Counted from the stretch's first letter, positions 34,937-44,110 are shown. The stretch: DNA of 64,000 nucleotides from Variovorax sp. J22P240 (GCF_030316855.1 NZ_JASZYR010000014.1:1-64000), one strand, 5' to 3'. Notes: generated by a model from the sequence alone, not told the origin. Numbers and translations are program-made.

Positions 34937-35860
34937 TCAGTGAACCTGGGCCTCGATCGCCTCGCGCGACCATTCGGGCGCGACCATCCGGATGAAGTCG
35001 AAGGCGAACTTCTTCAACAGATGGTCCCTTCGCAAGCTGATCATCGCGCTTGACGATGGGAACAGATGATCGACCGGTATCGAGCGCAGATCCCTGTCCA
35101 GCGCCGCGTTGAACGCCATCTTCTGAAGCACCGCGACGCCTACGCCGGCAGCGACGTAGGCCTTGATGATGCTGGCGTCCATGGCTCGCATCACCACCCA
35201 TGGCGTGATGCCGTGCCTTCGGAACTCGCCCTGGACCACGGACCCGGATGTGTAGCTGTTGTCGTAGGTGATGAGTGGCCACCGCGCAATCTGCTCCATC
35301 GTCAGCCTCCCCATCTTCAACAGGGGATGCCGTGGGGGCACGATCAGGCACCGGTCGATGTCGTAGGCCTTCACCGAGACGACGCCCTTGGGCATCGGAT
35401 CCGGGAGGGTGCAAAGGCCGATATCGATGGTTCCCGCCGTCACGCCCGCCAGGATCTGGGAGGGCGGGCCCACGGTGAACTCGAGCTTCACCTGCGGATA
35501 GACGGAAAGGAATTGCCGGGTCACCTCGATCAACGAATAGCGCGCGTGGATGTGCGTCGTGCCCACACGCAGCGTGCCTTCGCTATCGGCAGGCAGGTCC
35601 TGCTTGAGGCGTTGGAGGGCCTGGGCGTCCTGCAGGACCCGGGCGCACAGCGCGAGCGCTTCCTTGCCCGGCTCGGTCAGTGCCGTCAGGCGGTTGCCGG
35701 ATCGCACGAAAAGCTCGACGCCGATCTCCTTTTCCAGCGCACGAATCATCTTGCTCACGCCGGGCTGGGTCGTATGCAGCGAATCGGCCGCGCGCGACAC
35801 GCTGAAGCCGCTGTCGACCACCTGGCGCATGCACTGGAGTTGCTGGAAGGTGATGGGCAT
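34937..35860 (-). CDS. LysR-family regulator, CysB/Cbl-like
   Basis: The 307-residue protein has an N-terminal helix-turn-helix (MPITFQQLQCMRQVVDSGFS, SRAADSLHTTQPGVSKMIRA) and the CysB-type linker LEKEIGVELFVRSGNR. The substrate-binding domain begins TLRVGTTHIHARYSL, as in CysB and Cbl, which sense sulfur metabolites; here the ligand may be a carboxylate used by the divergent lyase/TctC genes. GAGGAAA precedes ATG 35860. The 112-base gap to the lyase start contains a perfect palindrome (35901-35910). Confidence 0.88.
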   Translation of the reverse strand: MPITFQQLQCMRQVVDSGFSVSRAADSLHTTQPGVSKMIRALEKEIGVELFVRSGNRLTALTEPGKEALALCARVLQDAQALQRLKQDLPADSEGTLRVGTTHIHARYSLIEVTRQFLSVYPQVKLEFTVGPPSQILAGVTAGTIDIGLCTLPDPMPKGVVSVKAYDIDRCLIVPPRHPLLKMGRLTMEQIARWPLITYDNSYTSGSVVQGEFRRHGITPWVVMRAMDASIIKAYVAAGVGVAVLQKMAFNAALDRDLRSIPVDHLFPSSSAMISLRRDHLLKKFAFDFIRMVAPEWSREAIEAQVH

Positions 35861-35900
35861 TGCTTTCCTCAACTATTCCTTCACGGCAATGATAGCGACC

Positions 35901-35910
35901 TGAATATTCA
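35901..35910. promoter_or_regulatory. Perfect palindrome TGAATATTCA, candidate LysR operator
   Basis: The 10-base palindrome lies in the divergent gap between the CysB-like regulator (start 35860) and the lyase gene (start 35973). LysR proteins commonly bind AT-rich dyads of this sort in such gaps. The core fits the T-N(n)-A idea loosely; binding is inferred from place only. Confidence 0.35.
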
Positions 35911-35972
35911 TTTCACACAATGGTCTGCGAGGTCAAGAATCGGCCCATCCAAGCCATGCGGACACCAGCAAC

Positions 35973-37463
35973 ATGCAAGCAGCCGATTCCCACGACGTCA
36001 ACGCGAGCTTCCGCGGTGGTGGACGCGCTCTCGAATACCTCGACCTGATCAACAAGGCCTCGATCGTCGCGTTGGCCGAAGCGCACATCGTGTCCGCGGA
36101 CGTGGCCGCACGCATCGCGACCGGCATCCTCGCGGTGATCCAGTCCGAGCAAGGCAGCCACCGCCCATGGTCCGCCGACTACCTCGACTACGAGCCGAAG
36201 CTGCTTGCCGCCGTGGGCGCCGATGCATCGCGACTGCATTGCGGACGCAGCCGGCAGGACATCTCGGCGACCATCGCGCGCATGAACCTCCGCGCAGGGG
36301 TGCTGGACGAATGCAATGCGCTGATCCTGGCCCGCCAAGCGTTGCTCGGCTTGGCGGAAGCACACAAAGAAACCATCGTCCCGGCCTACACGCATGGCGT
36401 GCAGGCTCAGCCGACGACGCTGGCCCACTACCTGCTTGGCGTGGGCGGCGCGCTGGCTCGCAGTGCGTCCCGACTGCGGGCCGCGTACGGGCATGTCAAC
36501 CAGGGACCACTGGGCTCGGCGGCGCTGACGACGTCGAGCTTCGCGCTCGATCGCCACCGCCTGGCTTCGTTGCTGGGATTCGAGGGCCTGGTCGAGAACG
36601 CCTACGACGCCAACCATCTCGCGCCGGTCGACACCAGCCTGGAAGTGGCAGCGGCACTCGGCATCGCGGCGGTCCAGATCGGACAGTTCGCCCAGGATCT
36701 CCATGCGCAATATGCGACGCCGGCGCCATGGATGACCCTTCAGCGGGGCGAACTCGTGGGGGTCAGCAGCATCATGCCGCAGAAGCGCAATCCGGCGGCC
36801 CTGGAACAACTGCGCGTGCAGAGCAGCATGCTCCTCGGCGAGATGCAGGCCGTGTCCCTCATAGCGCACAACGTGCGCACCGGGATGTTCGACTACCGCT
36901 CCTACGACCCGGTGCCGAGCGCCCGCGCCCTCGCGGTGTTCGAACTCCTGCGCAAGGTCCTCGGCGGGGTTGTCGTCGACAGGGAACGCGCCCTGGCCGA
37001 AGTCCACAGCGACTATTCGACCGCGACCGAGATCGCCGATGCCCTGCTGCAGCGCGCGGACGTCCCCTTCCGCATCGGCCATCACTTCGCGTCGGCACTG
37101 ACGGACTTCGGCCGCTCGCGCAGGCTCAGCCTGCGCGAGATTCCCTACCGCGAGGCCGCACGCATCTACGAAGCCATGGCGTCGCACGCCTTCCCGCTGG
37201 ACGCGAAAGCGTTCGCCGAAGTATCGAGCCCCGAATACATGGTGTTCGGCCGCAAGGGCGCGGGTGGCCCCCAGATCGCCGAAGTGGGCCGGATGCTTGC
37301 CCGACAACGGGAGGCGATCGCTGCCGATCTAGCCTGGACGCAATCCCGCCGGGCCCACCTGTCGCTGGCCGAGACGCAACTGGACGCCGCCGTCACGGCG
37401 ATCGCGAGCCGCTCGACGGCCTCTTTCTCAACCATTCCTTCGAACCCGGAGACAACCTCATGA
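35973..37463 (+). CDS. Fumarase/argininosuccinate-lyase superfamily enzyme, substrate unknown
   Basis: The 496-residue protein has the three conserved regions of the superfamily: GRSRQDISATIARM (91-104), the YTHGVQAQPTT segment (139-149) as in ArgH, and the signature SSIMPQKRNP (265-274) with the catalytic Ser loop. Such enzymes split a C-N (or C-O) bond to release fumarate or a relative. It differs from housekeeping ArgH in its setting: it overlaps a TctC solute receptor and is controlled by a divergent LysR gene. Relatives in similar settings act on aminopolycarboxylates such as EDDS; that is only a possibility here. Confidence 0.82.
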   Translation: MQAADSHDVNASFRGGGRALEYLDLINKASIVALAEAHIVSADVAARIATGILAVIQSEQGSHRPWSADYLDYEPKLLAAVGADASRLHCGRSRQDISATIARMNLRAGVLDECNALILARQALLGLAEAHKETIVPAYTHGVQAQPTTLAHYLLGVGGALARSASRLRAAYGHVNQGPLGSAALTTSSFALDRHRLASLLGFEGLVENAYDANHLAPVDTSLEVAAALGIAAVQIGQFAQDLHAQYATPAPWMTLQRGELVGVSSIMPQKRNPAALEQLRVQSSMLLGEMQAVSLIAHNVRTGMFDYRSYDPVPSARALAVFELLRKVLGGVVVDRERALAEVHSDYSTATEIADALLQRADVPFRIGHHFASALTDFGRSRRLSLREIPYREAARIYEAMASHAFPLDAKAFAEVSSPEYMVFGRKGAGGPQIAEVGRMLARQREAIAADLAWTQSRRAHLSLAETQLDAAVTAIASRSTASFSTIPSNPETTS

Positions 37464-38419
37464 AAAGACTTCTCTCGCTGCTGGCAGTCCTGACCCTTTC
37501 CGTGTCGACCATGGCCGCGCCCTACCCGGACAAGCCGGTGCGCATCGTCGTTCCCTACTCGCCCGGCGGCGGCGGCGACGTGGTAGGCCGCCCCCTTTCC
37601 CAGGAGTTGGGCAAGCAGCTGGGCGCCTCGTTCTTCATCGACAACCGAGGCGGCGCGGGCGGCAACATCGGCATGGAGTACGTGGCTCAGTCGCCCGCCG
37701 ACGGCTATTCGGTCGTGCTCGCCCTCACCTCGCAGCTGGCGATCAACCAGGCCCTCTATCCCAAGCTGCGCTATGACGCGATCAATGATTTCGTGCCGAT
37801 CACGCTGCTGGGTTCGGCACCGTACTTCCTCGCGGTCAACGCGTCGGTGCCGGTGAAGAACCTGGCCGAGTTCATCAAGCTCGCCAAGTCGAAGCCCGGC
37901 GCCATGTCCTATGCATCGACGGGCAACGGCAGCGGCCTGCATCTGTCGATGGAACTGCTCAAGTCGATGGCGGGCATCGATCTCATGCACGTCCCCTACA
38001 AAGGCGGCGGCGTGGCGCTGACCGCCCTTCTCGCGGACAACGTGCAGGCGATGTTCGTAAGCTACGGAACCGGCAAGGAGCAGATCAAGGCGGGCAAGAT
38101 CCGGGTTCTCGCGGTGTCGTCCAGCCAGCGCTCGCCGGCGCTGCCGGACGTTCCGACGATCTCCGAGGCGGGCGTACCAGGCTATGAGTCCGGGGTCTGG
38201 TATGCCCTGCTCGCTCCTCGCTCCACGCCTTCCGACGTCGTCAAGCGCCTGCATGACGGCTCCGTGGCCGCGCTTCAATCGAAGGATCTTCGCGAGCGCT
38301 TCGCGACGGACGGTGTCAGGCCCATCGGATCCACACCTCAGGAACTGACGAAGTACATCCAGTCCGAGCGCGTCAAGTGGGCTGACGTGGTGAAGCGGTC
38401 GGGCGCAACGGTCGAATGA
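37460..38419 (+). CDS. Bug/TctC-family tripartite carboxylate receptor
   Basis: The 319-residue protein has a signal peptide ending STMAA-PY and the Bug-family pattern YPDKPVRIVVPYSPGGGGD, then DNRGGAGGNIGMEYVAQSPA, IPYKG-type motif HVPYKGGG and a C-terminal domain with SERVKWADVVKRSGA. It captures a carboxylate in the periplasm. Its ATG overlaps the lyase stop (ATGA at 37460-37463), so the two are translationally coupled and very probably act on the same compound. No TctA/TctB membrane partner is nearby, as is usual for this expanded family. Confidence 0.9.
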   Translation: MKRLLSLLAVLTLSVSTMAAPYPDKPVRIVVPYSPGGGGDVVGRPLSQELGKQLGASFFIDNRGGAGGNIGMEYVAQSPADGYSVVLALTSQLAINQALYPKLRYDAINDFVPITLLGSAPYFLAVNASVPVKNLAEFIKLAKSKPGAMSYASTGNGSGLHLSMELLKSMAGIDLMHVPYKGGGVALTALLADNVQAMFVSYGTGKEQIKAGKIRVLAVSSSQRSPALPDVPTISEAGVPGYESGVWYALLAPRSTPSDVVKRLHDGSVAALQSKDLRERFATDGVRPIGSTPQELTKYIQSERVKWADVVKRSGATVE

Positions 38420-38464
38420 GGGGTCAAGACCGTCCGGCAGGATGAATGGCAAACGCCCAAGCCT

Positions 38465-39268
38465 TCACGCATCCGTCGCCGCATCGAAACCGTGCTGGAT
38501 GCGCGCTCTCAAGGCGAGCAGCGTTGGAGCGAGTTCGCGCACCACCGCCGCCCATGGTTCAGCCGTCGACAGGCTCACATTCAAGGCGTATGGCGAACCC
38601 TTGAACACCAGTGGTGCCGCTACCGCGACGACTTCAGGCTGCCACGCGGCCGCACAGAAACCCTTCTCCTCGACGTCGCGGATCGCGGCCGTGAGCGCCG
38701 GTTCGAGCCCCGCCCATTGCGAACGTCGGGTCCGGCGAAAGTGCGCGAGCAAGGCCTTGCGCTGGCCTTCCGGCGCGATGGCCAGGTAAGCGCGACCGAG
38801 GGAAGTCAGCTCCATCGGCACACGCTGGCCCGAAACGACCCTGCGCAGAGAGGGCCGCCGGTTGTACCGGATCGATTCCAGGTAGACCATTTCGTCCCGA
38901 TCGGGAGCGGCCAGGCCCACGTTGATCCGGTGCGCCTGGGCAGCGTCGCGCATGTGCGGTGCCGCGATCGCGAGCGCGGTGGAACCCGAGCGCATGGCGT
39001 GCGCCAGGCTCAGGACCGCTGGAGCCAGGCTATACGCCCGGGTGCGTGGCTCCACCTGCAGGTACCCCGACCCCACCAGCGTCTGCGTCAGGCGGCTCAC
39101 CGTCGAACGGGAAAGGCCTGTTCGCTCCGCAATCTCGGCGTTGCCCAGCAGTTCCGAGCCCGGACGGAACGATCGCAAGATCTCGATGCCCCGCTCCAGA
39201 GACCTGTTTGCGGGGGAGACACCGGGCTTTTCCACCCCGAGAGACTGCGCGAGTCTTGACGAATTCAT
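38465..39268 (-). CDS. IclR-family transcription regulator
   Basis: From ATG 39268 the product is 267 residues. It has the IclR winged helix (RSLERGIEILRSFRPGSELL, AEIAERTGLSRSTVSRLTQT, GYLQVEPRTRAYSLAPAVLS) and the effector domain with LESIRYNRRPSLRRVVSGQR, MELTSLGRAYLA and a late VAAPLVFKGSPYALNVSLS strand. It is divergent from the TctC/hydratase/acyl-CoA synthetase genes. An inverted repeat at 39323-39341 in the gap is a good operator candidate. An upstream in-frame start would add 47 residues unlike the family. Confidence 0.9.
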   Translation of the reverse strand: MNSSRLAQSLGVEKPGVSPANRSLERGIEILRSFRPGSELLGNAEIAERTGLSRSTVSRLTQTLVGSGYLQVEPRTRAYSLAPAVLSLAHAMRSGSTALAIAAPHMRDAAQAHRINVGLAAPDRDEMVYLESIRYNRRPSLRRVVSGQRVPMELTSLGRAYLAIAPEGQRKALLAHFRRTRRSQWAGLEPALTAAIRDVEEKGFCAAAWQPEVVAVAAPLVFKGSPYALNVSLSTAEPWAAVVRELAPTLLALRARIQHGFDAATDA

Positions 39269-39322
39269 GAGATTCAGAAGGCCCCCATCCAAGCCGCACG
39301 ACACGACCAAGCCAGTGTAGTG

Positions 39323-39341
39323 GATTCCACTGCATGGAATC
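39323..39341. promoter_or_regulatory. Inverted repeat GATTCCA-N5-TGGAATC, candidate IclR operator
   Basis: Perfect 7-base arms with a 5-base spacer lie between the IclR regulator start (39268) and the TctC start (39448). IclR-family operators are often imperfect palindromes of the TGGAA/TTCCA type, so autoregulation and control of the divergent operon are likely. The left arm also sits in a short palindrome TGGATTCCA. Confidence 0.55.
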
Positions 39342-39447
39342 GGAGGGGTGTCAAACGGAGCCAGGCTTTCTAAGCTACCTCTCATGGCGGCTTCGACCGG
39401 AAGCGCCAACTGGCAGAGAGCTTTGCCCCCGTGGCAGGAGACAACCC

Positions 39448-40425
39448 ATGACCCTTACCTTCCGTTCCTTTTTGCAGCGCCTGGCTGGCTGTCTGGCCGC
39501 AACCGCGCTGGCAGCCTCCGCGGCCTTCGCCGGGTTTCCGGACAAGCCCCTGAAACTGGTCGTTCCCTTCGCCCCGGGCGGCGGGACCGATGCCATTGCG
39601 CGTGCGCTGGGCGTGGGCATGTCTCACGCCCTGGGCCAGCCGGTCGTCATCGACAACAAGCCTGGTGCAGGCACCATCATCGGCAGCGATGCCGTGGCCA
39701 AGAGTTCCCCTGACGGCTACTCGGTGCTGGTGTCGACCTTCGCGCATGCGGTCAACCCCAGCCTGATGGCCAAGCTCCCGTACGACACGCAGAAGGGATT
39801 TGCACCGGTCGTCCTGCTGGCGCGTGGCCCGAACGTCCTCGTCGTGCGTGCAGACAGCCCCTACAAGTCGGTGGCCGACGTGGTGGCCGCCGCGCGGTCC
39901 AACCCGGGCAAGCTCACCTATGCCTCTCAGGGCAACGGGACTTCGGCGCATCTTGCGGGTGAGATGTTCACGAACCTGGCCAAGGTGCAGATGACGCACA
40001 TCCCCTACAAGGGCGCCGGCCCGGCCCTGACCGATCTGCTCGGCGGCCAGGTCGACATGATGTTCGCCACGGCGGCGGCAGCCTCGTCCCAGGTCGCCGG
40101 CGGCAAGCTGCGCGCCATGGGGGTCACGACGCCACGCCGCGCGCCGGCCCTGAAGGATGTGCCCGCCATCGCGGAGACCGTTCCCGGCTACGCCGTGGAG
40201 AGCTGGTATGGCCTGTTCGTCCCGGCGGCTACGCCGTCCGAGGTGATCGGCAAGCTGAACGCAGCGGCGAAGAAGGCGTCCGAGAGTGCCGAGTTTCGCA
40301 AGTTGCTCGAACCGGAAGGACTCACCGTCAGTGCCGGCACCCCGGCCGAACTCGGTGAGTTCGTCGCCTCCGAGACCGCCCGCTGGTCGCGGATCGTCAA
40401 GGAAAACAACGTCAAGGTCGACTGA
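39448..40425 (+). CDS. Bug/TctC-family tripartite carboxylate receptor
   Basis: The 325-residue protein has a signal peptide ending AAFAG-FP and the Bug pattern FPDKPLKLVVPFAPGGGTD, DNKPGAGTIIGSDAVAKSSP, HIPYKGAGPALTDLLGGQVD, ending SETARWSRIVKENNVKVD. It is a second carboxylate receptor, distinct from the one at 37460. A CAGGAG site precedes ATG 39448. It leads an operon with a crotonase-fold hydratase and an acyl-CoA synthetase, so the imported acid is likely converted to a CoA ester and hydrated. Confidence 0.9.
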   Translation: MTLTFRSFLQRLAGCLAATALAASAAFAGFPDKPLKLVVPFAPGGGTDAIARALGVGMSHALGQPVVIDNKPGAGTIIGSDAVAKSSPDGYSVLVSTFAHAVNPSLMAKLPYDTQKGFAPVVLLARGPNVLVVRADSPYKSVADVVAAARSNPGKLTYASQGNGTSAHLAGEMFTNLAKVQMTHIPYKGAGPALTDLLGGQVDMMFATAAAASSQVAGGKLRAMGVTTPRRAPALKDVPAIAETVPGYAVESWYGLFVPAATPSEVIGKLNAAAKKASESAEFRKLLEPEGLTVSAGTPAELGEFVASETARWSRIVKENNVKVD

Positions 40426-40446
40426 GACCGAAGAAGGATGAATCCC

Positions 40447-41244
40447 ATGGACTACGCACTGATCCAACTGCAGGTCGAACACGGCATCGCCACGATCACC
40501 TTCAACCGCCCCGAGAAGCGCAACGCGATGAGCGATGAGTTGCGCACCGAGTTCATCCATGCCCTGGAACGCGTTGCCGGCGACAAGGGCATTCGAGCCC
40601 TGGTGCTCACCGGTGCCGGCAAAGGCTTCTGCGCCGGTGGCGACATCGCGGGCATGGAGCGACGCATGAACGCGCCGGCGGGCGAGATCGCATTCAATGG
40701 CTGGCACCGGCAGCAACGTGTGCACCACACGCAGGCGCTCCTGCACACGATGCCCAAGCCGGTGATCGCAGCCGTGAACGGCGCCGCCTCCGGCCTTGGC
40801 GCGGACACCGCCCTCGCATGCGACTTCATCATCGCCAGCGAGTGGGCCAGCTTCAGCTGGTCCTACATCCACCGGGGCATCATCCCTGACGGCGGCGGCA
40901 TGTACTTTCTCCCGCGCCGGGTCGGCTTGCCGAAAGCCAAGGAGCTGATCTTCACCGGGCGCAAGGTGGATGCGGACGAGGCGCTCGCCTTGGGCATCGT
41001 GGACCGCAAGACCACGGCGGACCGGCTCGTGGCCGAAGCCCAGGACTGGGCTTGCGAATTGAGCAAGGGCTCCGCGACAGCGCTTGCGCTCTCCAAGACG
41101 ATCCTGAACCAGACCTTCGAGCTGCCGGCCCAGCAGGTCTTCGCGCAGGGCAGTCAGGCGCAGGGCATCTGCTACACGAGCTCCGAACACCGCGAGTCGG
41201 TCCAGGCCTTCCTGGCCAAGAGCAACGTCGACACCAAGGAATGA
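40447..41244 (+). CDS. Enoyl-CoA hydratase/isomerase (crotonase family)
   Basis: The 265-residue protein has the crotonase pattern: ITFNRPEKRNAMSDELR, the oxyanion loop GKGFCAGGDIAGM, AVNGAASGLGADTALACDF and IHRGIIPDGGGMYFLPR. The acid residues in the last two segments are Asp (GLGAD, IPDGG) as in PaaG/PaaF-like members and not the two Glu of classical crotonase, so it may isomerise or hydrate an unusual acyl-CoA. ATG 40447 has AGAAGG at good spacing; the ATG at 40438 touches that site directly. It overlaps the next gene by ATGA. Confidence 0.88.
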   Translation: MDYALIQLQVEHGIATITFNRPEKRNAMSDELRTEFIHALERVAGDKGIRALVLTGAGKGFCAGGDIAGMERRMNAPAGEIAFNGWHRQQRVHHTQALLHTMPKPVIAAVNGAASGLGADTALACDFIIASEWASFSWSYIHRGIIPDGGGMYFLPRRVGLPKAKELIFTGRKVDADEALALGIVDRKTTADRLVAEAQDWACELSKGSATALALSKTILNQTFELPAQQVFAQGSQAQGICYTSSEHRESVQAFLAKSNVDTKE

Positions 41245-43334
41245 TGGACATGGAAGCCCTCTCCCGATTGCTCCAGCCCCGAAACGTCGCCGTGATCGGC
41301 GCTTCGGGCGACCCGGCCAAGACCGCCGGCCGGCCCGTGTCGTACCTGCTGAAGCATGGCTTCGCCGGCGCGATCTACCCCGTGAATCCGAAGCTCGATC
41401 GCATCGGCGAGCTGCCCTGCTACCGCAGTGTGGCCTCGCTGCCGGAGGTCCCCGATGTGGGCATCGTCCTGCTGGGAGCGGAGCGGGCGCACATCGCCGT
41501 TCAAGAGCTTGCCGCGCGCGGCGCTTCCGCGGCCATCGTGCTGGCGAGCGGCTACACCGAAACCGGCGAGGAAGGCGCCCGGCGCCAGCAGCAATTGCTG
41601 GAAGCGGCCGGAAACATGCGCATCCTGGGCCCCAACACCATTGGGCTGGTGAATCTGACCGACAACATCGTGCTCTCGGCCAGCGGCGCGCTGGAGATGG
41701 ATCATTTCCACGCAGGTGCCATCGGCGTGGTGTCGCAGAGTGGCGGCATCCTCGGAGCGCTCCTGTCACGTGCCGCCGCGCGTGGCATCGGCCTGTCGAA
41801 GCTGGTGTCGACCAGCAACGAAGTCGACCTCGAACTGGCCGATTTCGTCGACGCGCTGGTCGACGATCCGGCAACGCGAGTCATCGCGCTGTACATCGAA
41901 GCGATCCGGCACCCGGAGAAATTCCGCGCTGCCGCGCTCAGGGCCGCGCGTGCCGGCAAGCCCATCGTCGCCTTCAAGATCGGGCGCTCCGAGGCGGGAG
42001 CCAAGGCGGCGGTGTCGCACACGGGTGCGCTGGCCGGCGCTGACCGCATGTACGACGCCTTGTTTCGGCAGACCGGCGTGATCCGGGCACAGACCTTCGG
42101 CGATCTGCTCGACGTCCCGGCCGCCCTCGCGACAGGGCGCGTCCTGCGCGGCAAACGGGTTGCCATCCTGACGTCCACCGGCGGCGCCGGCACGCTCGTG
42201 TCGGACAGCCTGGGTGTTTGCGGCTTCGAGACCCCCGCGCCGGATGACCAGACGGCAGCGGCCCTGCGCGCCCTGCAGACCGGCGACCACGCGGCACTGG
42301 ACCGCAATCCGATCGACGTCACGCTGGCCGGCCTGCAACCGGATCTGCTGCGCGGTGCGATCCAGGCCCTGCTGGCCAGTCCCAGCTACGACGCCTTGGC
42401 CGTCATCGTCGGCTCGTCGGGCGTCGGCAGGCCCGAGCTGATGGCCGGCGCGATCGCGGACTGCCTGGCGCTGTCCGACAAGCCGGTGCTGGCCTATGTC
42501 AGCCCGCATGCACCCGAGGCCGCCGCCCTGCTCACGCAACGCGGCGTGCCCGCGTTCGTTGCCGCGGAGAGTTGCACGGCGGCGCTCGTGGGCATGCTGC
42601 AGGCGGGCCAGTGGCAACCGCCGGCAGGGGAAGCCGGTAGCGCTGCTCGAGTGCCGATGCACGACTTGCCCACGGGCTCGCTGGACGAGGCGCAGGCCAA
42701 GCAGCTGTTCGCGCGGTTCGGCGTGCCCTGCGCACGCGAGTGGGTCGTCCAGAGTGGCGAGCAGGCGGAGCGCGCAGCGCGCGAGTTGGGGGGACAGGTC
42801 GTCCTGAAGATCCTGTCCAGCGAGATCACGCACAAGAGCGACGTCGGCGGCGTGGCCGTGAATGTCTCGCCTGAACAGGTCGCGGCTCGGCTCGGCGCGA
42901 TGACGACCGAGGTGGAGCGGAATACCGGTGTGCGCCCCGGGCGCTTTCTGGTGCAGGAGATGGTGAGCGGCGGAACCGAGCTGATCCTCGGCATGCACCG
43001 CGATGCGCTCGGTACGGCCATCCTGCTCGGCATGGGTGGCGTCACCGCCGAACTGTTCAAGGACACGACGATCCGCCTGCTGCCGGCAGCAGGCGGCCTC
43101 GGCAGGGACGAGGCCTGGGCCATGGCGCGTGAGCTCAAGACCTGGCCGCTGCTCGACGGCTTTCGAGGGCGGCCCAAGGCCGACGTGGAGGCGCTGGTCG
43201 ATGCCATCGTCGCCTTCTCGCGCATGGCCGCGCAACTGGGCGACCGGCTGGTCGAGGCCGAGATCAATCCTGTCTTCGTGCTGCCCCAAGGCGCCGGCGT
43301 GCGCGCCGCCGATGGCGTTGTCGTGCTCCGCTGA
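41241..43334 (+). CDS. ADP-forming acyl-CoA synthetase (acetate-CoA ligase family, fused alpha-beta)
   Basis: The 697-residue protein has a CoA-binding domain (LLQPRNVAVIGASGDPAKTA, 11-30), a succinyl-CoA-ligase-like part with VVSQSGGILGALL (163-175) and SHTGALAG, with the phosphorylated His expected at 260, and a C-terminal ATP-grasp domain (GGQVVLKILSSEITHKSDVG, VLVQEMV-type segment, AEINPVFVLP). It would make an acyl-CoA from acid, ATP and CoA (or the reverse). The start overlaps the hydratase stop (ATGA at 41241-41244), so the products are made together. Confidence 0.88.
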   Translation: MMDMEALSRLLQPRNVAVIGASGDPAKTAGRPVSYLLKHGFAGAIYPVNPKLDRIGELPCYRSVASLPEVPDVGIVLLGAERAHIAVQELAARGASAAIVLASGYTETGEEGARRQQQLLEAAGNMRILGPNTIGLVNLTDNIVLSASGALEMDHFHAGAIGVVSQSGGILGALLSRAAARGIGLSKLVSTSNEVDLELADFVDALVDDPATRVIALYIEAIRHPEKFRAAALRAARAGKPIVAFKIGRSEAGAKAAVSHTGALAGADRMYDALFRQTGVIRAQTFGDLLDVPAALATGRVLRGKRVAILTSTGGAGTLVSDSLGVCGFETPAPDDQTAAALRALQTGDHAALDRNPIDVTLAGLQPDLLRGAIQALLASPSYDALAVIVGSSGVGRPELMAGAIADCLALSDKPVLAYVSPHAPEAAALLTQRGVPAFVAAESCTAALVGMLQAGQWQPPAGEAGSAARVPMHDLPTGSLDEAQAKQLFARFGVPCAREWVVQSGEQAERAARELGGQVVLKILSSEITHKSDVGGVAVNVSPEQVAARLGAMTTEVERNTGVRPGRFLVQEMVSGGTELILGMHRDALGTAILLGMGGVTAELFKDTTIRLLPAAGGLGRDEAWAMARELKTWPLLDGFRGRPKADVEALVDAIVAFSRMAAQLGDRLVEAEINPVFVLPQGAGVRAADGVVVLR

Positions 43335-43428
43335 GGTGAGCGACCGCCGCGATCGGACGGCCGCTAAGATCATCGTCTCGGACCGCGGCGGTTCCGAATT
43401 CACTTCAGGGTCGTGACCCAGCCACCAG

Positions 43429-44088
43429 ATGCCATTGGACGAGGACCTGAGACGACGTATCTGCGCGGGCCTCGAACGCCAGGAGCGTCTCGCGATGGAC
43501 TCGCAAGCGTTGCGGCCCGCTGCAGTCGCCCTCGTGGTTCTCGAAGAGGGGCTGGGCGCCAATCTTCCGGGCATCGACCCTCCACCGGTCTGGAGCGACA
43601 GTCCGGCGATCCTCCTGACGCGCCGGTCCGCGACGCTTCGCGCGCACGCGGGTCAGTGGGCACTTCCCGGAGGGACGATCGACCCCGGAGAATCCGCCGA
43701 AGTGGCTGCGCTGCGCGAACTTCGCGAGGAGGTCGGACTGGAACTGGGCATGGCACAAGTGCTCGGTAAGCTGGACGACTTCACCACGCGATCAGGATTT
43801 GTCATCACGCCTGTCGTCATGTGGGCGGGGATAGCGAAAAGCCTCGTGATCAACGACGCCGAGGTCGCAAGCATCCACCGCATCCCTGTGAGCGAGTTCA
43901 TGCGACCGGATGCGCCGCTGCTCGATGCGATCGAGGACAGCGTGCACCCCGTCTTGCGAATGCCCGTGGGGGACACGTGGATCGCTGCGCCGACCGCGGC
44001 CTTTCTCTACCAGTTCCGTGAGCTGTGCATCGCGGGCCGCGCCATCCGCGTGGGGCACTACGAGCAACCGATGTTTGCAAGAAAGTGA
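43429..44088 (+). CDS. NUDIX hydrolase, CoA pyrophosphatase (NudL) type
   Basis: The 219-residue protein shows the NudL/UPF0035 pattern LLTRRSATLRAHAGQWALPG followed by the Nudix box (81-103), with the REL-x-EE core present as RELREEVG. Family members cut CoA and its derivatives to phosphopantetheine and 3',5'-ADP. The location after an acyl-CoA synthetase gene is suggestive, but the 94-base gap leaves co-transcription open. It has no signal peptide. Confidence 0.87.
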   Translation: MPLDEDLRRRICAGLERQERLAMDSQALRPAAVALVVLEEGLGANLPGIDPPPVWSDSPAILLTRRSATLRAHAGQWALPGGTIDPGESAEVAALRELREEVGLELGMAQVLGKLDDFTTRSGFVITPVVMWAGIAKSLVINDAEVASIHRIPVSEFMRPDAPLLDAIEDSVHPVLRMPVGDTWIAAPTAAFLYQFRELCIAGRAIRVGHYEQPMFARK

Positions 44089-44091
44089 CCC

Positions 44092-44107
44092 GTCCGCCGG
44101 CGCGGAC
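44092..44107. terminator. Hairpin between convergent genes, possible two-way terminator
   Basis: GTCCGC and GCGGAC pair perfectly around the tetraloop CGGC. It lies in the 22-base space between the stops of the NUDIX gene (plus) and the DUF1254 gene (minus). No T-run follows on either side, so termination strength is uncertain. Confidence 0.4.
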
Positions 44108-44110
44108 GCA

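Noticed and set aside
35066..37459. A long plus-strand frame running into the TctC gene
   Set aside because: Its first 800 codons lie over the LysR gene (other strand) and the lyase (other frame). Only the part from ATG 37460 is a real protein.
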